Shown in pieces: positions 58,898 to 64,000 of a stretch of DNA of 64,000 nucleotides; the stretch's first letter is position 1; each line of letters opens with the position of its first letter. The translations under genes and the position numbers were made by a program. The stretch is from Nocardioides daphniae (GTDB taxonomy: Bacteria; Actinomycetota; Actinomycetes; Propionibacteriales; Nocardioidaceae): NCBI RefSeq assembly GCF_004777465.1, contig NZ_CP038462.1:806001-870000 (forward strand), read 5' to 3'. Below the pieces are notes generated by a model. That model saw only the letters and a list, made by a program, of their open reading frames with translations, ran no database searches and had not been told where the DNA came from.

Positions 58898-59491
58898 ATG
58901 AGCGTGGCCGACAGTTCCAGCACTGCCCACCGGAGCGGGCCGGTGCGCAGCGACGACGCCCGCCGGGCGATCCTGGTGGCGACGGCTGAGCAGTTCCTGG
59001 CCAAGGGCTACGAGCGCCTCACGATCCAGGGGGTCGCGGCCGAGGCGAAGGTCGGCAAGCAGACCATCTACCGCTGGTGGACCGGCAAGGCCGAGCTGCT
59101 CGCGGAGTGCCTGGTCGAGGGGCTGCTCTGGGACGACGAGCTCACCGTCGGCGACACCGGCGACCTGGTGCGCGACGTCTCCGACTGGCTCGCGGGCCTC
59201 CTCGACGTGGGGCGTACCGGCGTCGCCGAGCTGTTGCGCTCCCTGCTCGGCGCCGCGGCCGGCGACGAGGCCCTGGCCACCCACCTCGACGCGCTGCTGC
59301 GCGGGCAGCTCGAGGGCGGCATCACGCGTCGCTTCCAGCTCGGCCGCGAGCGCGGAGAGGTGGCCGAGGAGGTCGACACGGTGCTGGCGACCGACCTGCT
59401 GCTCGGCCTGGTGATGGTGCGCACGCTGACCCGGCGCCCGTCGACGACGGCCGAGGTCGAGGCACTCGTACGCCGGCTCCTCGCCCCCTGA
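58898..59491 (+). CDS. TetR-family transcriptional regulator
   Basis: 197 residues. Helix-turn-helix: 'RRAILVATAEQFLAKGYERL' then 'TIQGVAAEAKVGKQTIYRWW'. The C-terminal ligand domain belongs to the TetR_C group with 'LLRSLLGAAAGDEALATHLD'. It is divergent from the MMPL gene with 91 bp between starts, the usual layout for a regulator of an efflux pump. Confidence 0.9.
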   Translation: MSVADSSSTAHRSGPVRSDDARRAILVATAEQFLAKGYERLTIQGVAAEAKVGKQTIYRWWTGKAELLAECLVEGLLWDDELTVGDTGDLVRDVSDWLAGLLDVGRTGVAELLRSLLGAAAGDEALATHLDALLRGQLEGGITRRFQLGRERGEVAEEVDTVLATDLLLGLVMVRTLTRRPSTTAEVEALVRRLLAP

Positions 59492-59519
59492 TCCCTCGCC
59501 CCGGGCGAGCGGCGGTCGC

Positions 59520-60971
59520 TCAGCCCAACAGGCGCTTCTTCTGCACCTTGCCCATCTCGTTGCGGGGCAGGCCGGCGACGAAGCGGAACTCGCGCGGGCG
59601 CTTGTGCCCGGAGAGCTCCTCGCCGACGAAGCGGCTCAGCTCGTCGGCGAGGGCCGACTCGGCGTCGGCGTCGGCGTCGGTCGGCGTGTGCGGGGCGCGG
59701 GGCACGACGTACGCGACGATGCGTTGCCCCAGGTCGGCGTCAGGCTCCCCGACGACCGCGACCTCAGCCACGGCCGGGTGGCCGAGCAGCGTCGACTCGA
59801 CCTCGCCGGCGCCGATCCGGTAGCCGGCCGACTTGATGAGGTCGACCGACTCGCGCCCGACGATCCGGATGCGTCCGTCGGGGGCGATCACCGCGACGTC
59901 GCCGGTGACGAACCAACCGTCGTCGGTCCACGACTCGGCGGTCGCCTCGGGGCGGTTGAGGTAGCCGGAGAAGAGGGTGGGGCCGCGCACCTCGAGACGC
60001 CCGACGGTCTCGCCGTCGCGCGGCACCTCGGCGCCGGACTCGTCGCGCAGCCGTGCCTCGACGCCGGCCACCGGGACGCCGACCCAGCCGGCCTGGCGGA
60101 GGCCGTCGGCGCGGGTCGCGACGGTGATCAGCGACTCGCTCATGCCGTAGCGCTCGGCGACCTCGTGACCGGTGAGCTCCTTGAGCCGCTCGAAGACCGG
60201 CACCGGCAGGGCCGCGCTGCCCGAGACCAGCAGGCGGGCGCTGCGCAGCGCCGCGGCGTCGTCGGGGGAGTCCGCGACGCGCGACCAGATCGTGGGGACG
60301 GTGAAGAAGAGCGTGGCACCCGCGCGGGCGGCCTCGGCGTACGCCGCGGGGGTGCCCTTGCCGGTGTGCACCAGGCTGCCGCCGACGCGCAGCGGTCCGA
60401 GCGTGCCGAGGATGAGGCCGTGCACGTGGAAGAGCGGGAGGCCGTGGGCCAGCACGTCGTCGGCGGTCCAGTCCCAGGCGTCGATGAGGGCGTCGAGGCC
60501 GGCGACCACGGCACGGCGCGACTGCAGCACGCCCTTGGGCAGGCCGGTCGTGCCGGAGGTGTACATGACGAAGGCGATCGCCTCGTCGTCGACCGGGTCC
60601 AGGATGACGTCGGCCCGGGCGGAGACGTTGACCCGGACCAGCTGCAGGCGCCCCTCGCCGGGCGCGGCGTCGCCCCCCAGGTCGGCCGAGTGGGCCAGCC
60701 ACGCCTCGGGGGCGGAGTCGGCCAGGATGTGCGCGAGCTCGGCGTGGCCGGAGTCCGGCGGCACGGGCACGACCTCCACGCCCGCGAGCAGGGCGCCGGC
60801 GATGCCGACGACGGTCTCCAACGTCGGCAGCGCCAGCACGGCGACGCGGCGGTGCTCCTCGAGGTCGTCGGCCACCGCCGAGGCCGCGGCCAGCAGGTCG
60901 GGGTGGCTCAGCCGGCGGCCGGCGACCTCGACGAAGCGGGTGGGGTCAGCAGCGAGCAGGCCGGTCAGCAT
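59520..60971 (-). CDS. AMP-forming acyl-CoA synthetase, malonyl-CoA synthetase-like
   Basis: 483 residues, ANL superfamily. P-loop-like 'FVMYTSGTTGLPKGVLQSRR', 'ERYGMSESLITVATRADGLR' (motif A5), 'WFVTGDVAVIAPDGRIRIVG' and 'DLIKSAGYRIGAGEVESTLL' (hinge), with the catalytic Lys near the end in 'NEMGKVQKKRLLG'. The short length and the SAGYRIGAGEVE hinge resemble malonyl-CoA synthetases (MatB), so a short dicarboxylate is a possible substrate. Leaderless: TATCCT lies 6 nt before ATG 60971. Confidence 0.83.
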   Translation of the reverse strand: MLTGLLAADPTRFVEVAGRRLSHPDLLAAASAVADDLEEHRRVAVLALPTLETVVGIAGALLAGVEVVPVPPDSGHAELAHILADSAPEAWLAHSADLGGDAAPGEGRLQLVRVNVSARADVILDPVDDEAIAFVMYTSGTTGLPKGVLQSRRAVVAGLDALIDAWDWTADDVLAHGLPLFHVHGLILGTLGPLRVGGSLVHTGKGTPAAYAEAARAGATLFFTVPTIWSRVADSPDDAAALRSARLLVSGSAALPVPVFERLKELTGHEVAERYGMSESLITVATRADGLRQAGWVGVPVAGVEARLRDESGAEVPRDGETVGRLEVRGPTLFSGYLNRPEATAESWTDDGWFVTGDVAVIAPDGRIRIVGRESVDLIKSAGYRIGAGEVESTLLGHPAVAEVAVVGEPDADLGQRIVAYVVPRAPHTPTDADADAESALADELSRFVGEELSGHKRPREFRFVAGLPRNEMGKVQKKRLLG

Positions 60972-60983
60972 GGTTCGAGGATA
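60972..60983 (-). promoter_or_regulatory. Leaderless -10 box of the acyl-CoA synthetase gene
   Basis: TATCCT on the minus strand (60983-60978), 6 nt before ATG 60971. Confidence 0.5.
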
Positions 60984-61008
60984 GGTCGAACGGACCCGGC
61001 CGCCGCCG

Positions 61009-62390
61009 TCAGGGACGAGTCATCGACTCCACGTCGAGGGCGGCGTCGAGCTGCTCCTCGGTGAGCTCGCCGCGCTCCACGAAGCCCATCGCCAGGACGG
61101 TCTCGCGGATCGTGGCGCCCTCGGCGAGCGCGGTCTTGGCGACCTTGGCCGCAGCCTCGTAGCCGATGTACTTGTTGAGCGGGGTGACCACCGACGGCGA
61201 CGACTCGGCGTAGCGGCGCATCCGCTCGGGGTTGGCGGTGATCCCGTCGACGCAGCGGTCGGCCAGCAGGCGCGAGGCGTTGGCGAGGATGCGCACCGAC
61301 TCGAGCACGCCGCGCGCCATCACCGGCATCATCACGTTGAGCTCGAAGTTGCCGGCGGCCCCGCCCCAGGCCACGGCGGCGTCGTTGCCGACGACCTGGG
61401 CGCAGACCATCAGGGTCGCCTCCGGCAGGACCGGGTTGACCTTGCCGGGCATGATGCTGGAGCCCGGCTGCAGGTCGGGCAGGTGGATCTCGGCCAGGCC
61501 GGTCGTGGGGCCCGACGACATCCAGCGCAGGTCGTTGCAGATCTTCGTCAGGCCGACGGCGTACGTGCGCAGCACGCCGGAGAGCTCGACGAGCGAGTCG
61601 CGGGTGCCCTGGGCCTCGAAGTGGTTGCGGGTCTCGGTGAAGGGCTGGCCGGTGAGCTCGGCGAGCACCTCGATGACGCGGGCGGCGAAGCCGGGCGGGG
61701 TGTTGATCCCGGTGCCGACGGCGGTGCCGCCCAGCGGCAGCTCGCGGACGCGGGGGAGGACGGCCTCCAGCCGCTCGACCGCCAGGCGCACGGTGGCGGC
61801 GTACCCGCCGAACTCCTGCCCGAGCATGACGGGGGTGGCGTCCATGAGGTGCGTACGCCCGGACTTCACCACCCCGGCGAACTCCTCGGCCTTGGCCTCG
61901 AGCGAGGTGGCCAGGACGTCGAGCGCGGGAGCAGGTCCTCGACGACGGCGAGCGAGGCGGCGACGTGGATCGAGGTCGGGAAGGTGTCGTTGGACGACTG
62001 CGACGCGTTGACGTGGTCGTTGGGATGGACCTCGGTGCCGGCGGCGGTGGCGAGCGAGGCGATGACCTCGTTGGTGTTCATGTTGGAGCTGGTGCCCGAC
62101 CCGGTCTGGAAGACGTCGAGCGGGAAGTGGTCGACGTGCTCGCCGGCGGCGATGGCGCCCGCGGCGGCCTCGATCGCGGAGGCGCGCTCGGCGGAGATGA
62201 CGTCGAGCTCGCCGTTGACGCGGGCGGCGGCCTGCTTGACCAGGCCGAGGGCGCGCACGTGGCGCGGCTCGAGCGTGGTGCCGGAGATCGGGAAGTTGTC
62301 GATCGCGCGCTGGGTCTGTGCGCGCCAGAGGGCGTCGGCGGGGACCTGGACCTCGCCCATGGAGTCGTGCTCGGTGCGGAATCGGGTCAT
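61009..62390 (-). CDS. fumC: Fumarate hydratase, class II, frameshifted
   Basis: About 460 residues after correction. '[13 protein letters not shown]', '[20 protein letters not shown]', '[17 protein letters not shown]' and the signature loop '[15 protein letters not shown]' with its catalytic Ser are present. It hydrates fumarate to malate in the TCA cycle. One C is missing near 61929 ('VVEDLLP' to '[10 protein letters not shown]'). ATG 62390 has a TACGGT box 6 nt upstream. It lies near phoH2, as in mycobacteria (recalled as Rv1098c). Confidence 0.95.
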
Positions 62391-62463
62391 GCCACGACCG
62401 TACTCGGATTGGGCCAACCGTCGAGGGGGCAAGAGGCAGGGGTCCCCCACGACAGGAGTCCCC

Positions 62464-63000
62464 GTGAAGATCGCAGTCATCGTCGGAAGCACCCGCCCGA
62501 AGCGTCTCGGCAGCGCCGTCGGCGCCTGGGTGCTGGAGCAGGCCGAGCAGCACGGCGGGGCGGAGTTCACCCTGCTGGAGGTCGCCGACTTCGACCTCGG
62601 CACCAACTACGAGCAGAGCACCGACAAGAGCTACGAGGAGCCCTCCACCCAGCGGTGGAGCGACGTCGTCGACGAGTTCGACGGCTACGTCTTCGTCACC
62701 CCGGAGTACAACCACGGCCTGCCGGCGCCGATGAAGAGCGCCGTCGACCTGCTCTACACCGAGTGGGCCGGCAAGGCGGTCGCCTTCGTCGGCTACGGCG
62801 GTGTCGGGGCGGCGCGTGCCGTGGAGCAGTGGCGCATGGTGGTCGCCAACCTGGGCCTGCTCGGTGTGCGTCAGGCGCTGCACCTGCAGATGGCCGACGA
62901 CTTCGAGGACGACCGTGTCGCGCCGCTGCCGAAGCGGACCGGGGAGATGAAGTCGGTGCTCGACCAGCTGGTCGAGCTGACCGCCACGCTGCGCGGCTGA
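62464..63000 (+). CDS. NADPH-dependent FMN reductase
   Basis: 178 residues, flavodoxin-like. '[20 protein letters not shown]' holds the FMN-phosphate loop (GSTRxxR) and '[20 protein letters not shown]' the conserved PEYN. It reduces flavin or quinone-like compounds. GTG 62464 follows AGGAG by 5 nt. It is divergent from fumC. Confidence 0.92.
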   Translation: MKIAVIVGSTRPKRLGSAVGAWVLEQAEQHGGAEFTLLEVADFDLGTNYEQSTDKSYEEPSTQRWSDVVDEFDGYVFVTPEYNHGLPAPMKSAVDLLYTEWAGKAVAFVGYGGVGAARAVEQWRMVVANLGLLGVRQALHLQMADDFEDDRVAPLPKRTGEMKSVLDQLVELTATLRG

Positions 63001-63083
63001 GCCTGCGCGGGCGTTTCCCTCGTACGAGGCTGGGTACTGCTCCGAGTGGACGTCTATGAACCCGAACCACGAAGGAGCACACC

Positions 63084-63623
63084 ATGGCTGACGCACGCAA
63101 GGTCGCATTCCTGACTGCCTCCGAGGGGGTGGAGCGGGTCGAGCTGACCGAGCCGTGGGCCGCGGTCGAGGGCGCCGGCCACACCGCCGAGCTGCTCTCG
63201 GTCGACGGTGGCACGGTCAAGCTCTTCAACCACCTCGACGCCGCGGAGGAGAAGTCGGCCGACGGCAAGGTCGCCGAGGCCTCCGTCGACGACTACGACG
63301 CCCTGGTGCTGCCGGGTGGTGTCGCCAACCCCGACGCACTCCGCATGGACTCCGACGCGGTCGCCTTCGTCCGTGACTTCGTGGCGAGCGGCAAGCCGGT
63401 CGCCGCGATCTGCCACGCGGCGTGGACGCTGATCGAGGCTGACCAGGTGCGCGGCAAGCGCGTCGCGTCGTGGCCGAGCCTGCAGACGGACATCCGCAAC
63501 GCCGGCGGCGAGTGGGTCGACGAGGAGGTCGTCGTTGACGGCAACCTGATCAGCAGCCGCAACCCCGACGACCTGCCGGCCTTCAACCGCGAGCTGCTCT
63601 CAGCCCTCGGGAGTACGTCGTGA
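63084..63623 (+). CDS. DJ-1/PfpI family protein (class I glutamine amidotransferase-like)
   Basis: 179 residues. The nucleophile elbow '[13 protein letters not shown]' (Cys in AICHA), the acidic residue in '[17 protein letters not shown]', and '[14 protein letters not shown]' match bacterial PfpI/YhbO proteins, linked to stress protection and deglycation. ATG 63084 follows GAAGGAG. Its stop overlaps the next gene (GTGA). Confidence 0.92.
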   Translation: MADARKVAFLTASEGVERVELTEPWAAVEGAGHTAELLSVDGGTVKLFNHLDAAEEKSADGKVAEASVDDYDALVLPGGVANPDALRMDSDAVAFVRDFVASGKPVAAICHAAWTLIEADQVRGKRVASWPSLQTDIRNAGGEWVDEEVVVDGNLISSRNPDDLPAFNRELLSALGSTS

Positions 63624-64000
63624 CCATGGTCAAGGTGACGTCGCACGGCGCCGAGCTGCACGTCGACGACCTGTACGGAGACCGGCGACCGATCGTGCTG
63701 GTCCACGGCTGGCCGCTGTCGGGCGAGGCCTGGAAGCACCAGGTCGAGGCGTTCAGCGACGCCGGGCACCGCGTGGTGACCTACGACCGGCGCGGCTTCG
63801 GCCGCAGCGGGGTGGCGGCCGACGGCGCGTACGACTACGACGCGCTCACCGACGACCTCGAGGAGGTCGTGCGGGCCCTGGACCTGAGCGACGCGGTGGT
63901 GGTCGGCTTCTCGATGGGCGGTGGGGAAGCCGTACGCCTGGCCACCCGCGCGTCGGGACGCCTCGCCGGCATCGTGCTCGCGGCGGCCGTGCCGCCCTAC
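63620..64000 (+). CDS. Alpha/beta hydrolase, C-terminus cut by the window edge
   Basis: 127 residues visible from GTG 63620 (or ATG 63626). 'IVLVHGWPLSGEAWKHQVEA' gives the oxyanion HGW motif, 'VVTYDRRGFGRSG' follows, and 'VVVGFSMGGGEAVRLATRAS' carries the nucleophilic Ser elbow GFSMGG. It resembles non-haem haloperoxidase/esterase-type hydrolases. The remaining catalytic Asp and His are outside the window. Translation is coupled to the PfpI gene. Confidence 0.85.
   Translation, partial: MTMVKVTSHGAELHVDDLYGDRRPIVLVHGWPLSGEAWKHQVEAFSDAGHRVVTYDRRGFGRSGVAADGAYDYDALTDDLEEVVRALDLSDAVVVGFSMGGGEAVRLATRASGRLAGIVLAAAVPPY

Overview
The window reads as about 64 kb of a high-GC actinobacterial chromosome, most likely Nocardioides-like (Nocardioidaceae); the genus is an inference from protein style and gene order. 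The clade evidence is mycothiol S-conjugate amidase, a 6C small RNA, many leaderless promoters (a TANNNT box 6-7 nt before the start codon), a 13E12/DUF222 HNH protein under a LexA-type box, and gene order that I recall from Mycobacterium tuberculosis. Two blocks match that memory: mfd/mazG/eno/ftsB/DUF501/ppx, and SGNH/cbs/metB/greA/DUF4307/mca/hemolysin III/Z-prenyl synthase/phoH2/fum.

Layout. 1-6.6 kb: an envelope or exopolysaccharide cluster (flippase, polymerase/ligase, sulfotransferase, APH-like kinase, secreted GH16 enzyme with a 47-unit Thr-Pro linker). 7-8.6 kb: cysQ, which would clear the PAP made by sulfotransferases, and a secreted protein. 8.9-20.4 kb: mfd, a lipoprotein, mazG, eno, ftsB, DUF501, ppx, UDG, a badly broken EamA transporter, an ACT protein, def and a tRNA-Leu(UAA) with a short variable loop. 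20.6-31.6 kb: an MDR dehydrogenase, a secreted propeller protein, a Bax1-I membrane protein, an SGNH hydrolase, cystathionine beta-synthase, a TauE permease, an IMPACT protein, and a TetR plus cholesterol-oxidase-like pair with a candidate operator. 31.7-39 kb: a MoxR-GNAT-VWA operon, a carboxypeptidase-regulatory-domain protein and an SOS-type HNH gene. 40-50.7 kb: msrA, metB, AI-2E permease, ilvA, greA with a terminator-like leader, mca, 6C RNA, hemolysin III, Z-prenyl synthase, and a PIN-PhoH (PhoH2) gene behind a 39-codon ORF with an ideal ribosome binding site. 50.7-64 kb: a universal stress protein, a transglycosylase-like protein, a Tat-type secreted protein, a thermolysin-family protease, an MMPL exporter with TetR, an acyl-CoA synthetase, fumarase, an FMN reductase, a DJ-1/PfpI protein and a partial alpha/beta hydrolase.

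Two points govern interpretation. First, sixteen recognisable genes, including normally essential ones (def, and probably fumC and others), carry small indels, mostly one missing base in a G/C run. This looks like draft-assembly error rather than gene decay, so those genes are given as single loci with approximate frameshift positions. Second, the most promising biology is regulatory: the phoH2 leader ORF and palindrome, the greA leader, the 6C RNA, the short-armed tRNA, the TetR and LexA operators, and a roughly four-fold excess of the palindrome CGTACG.
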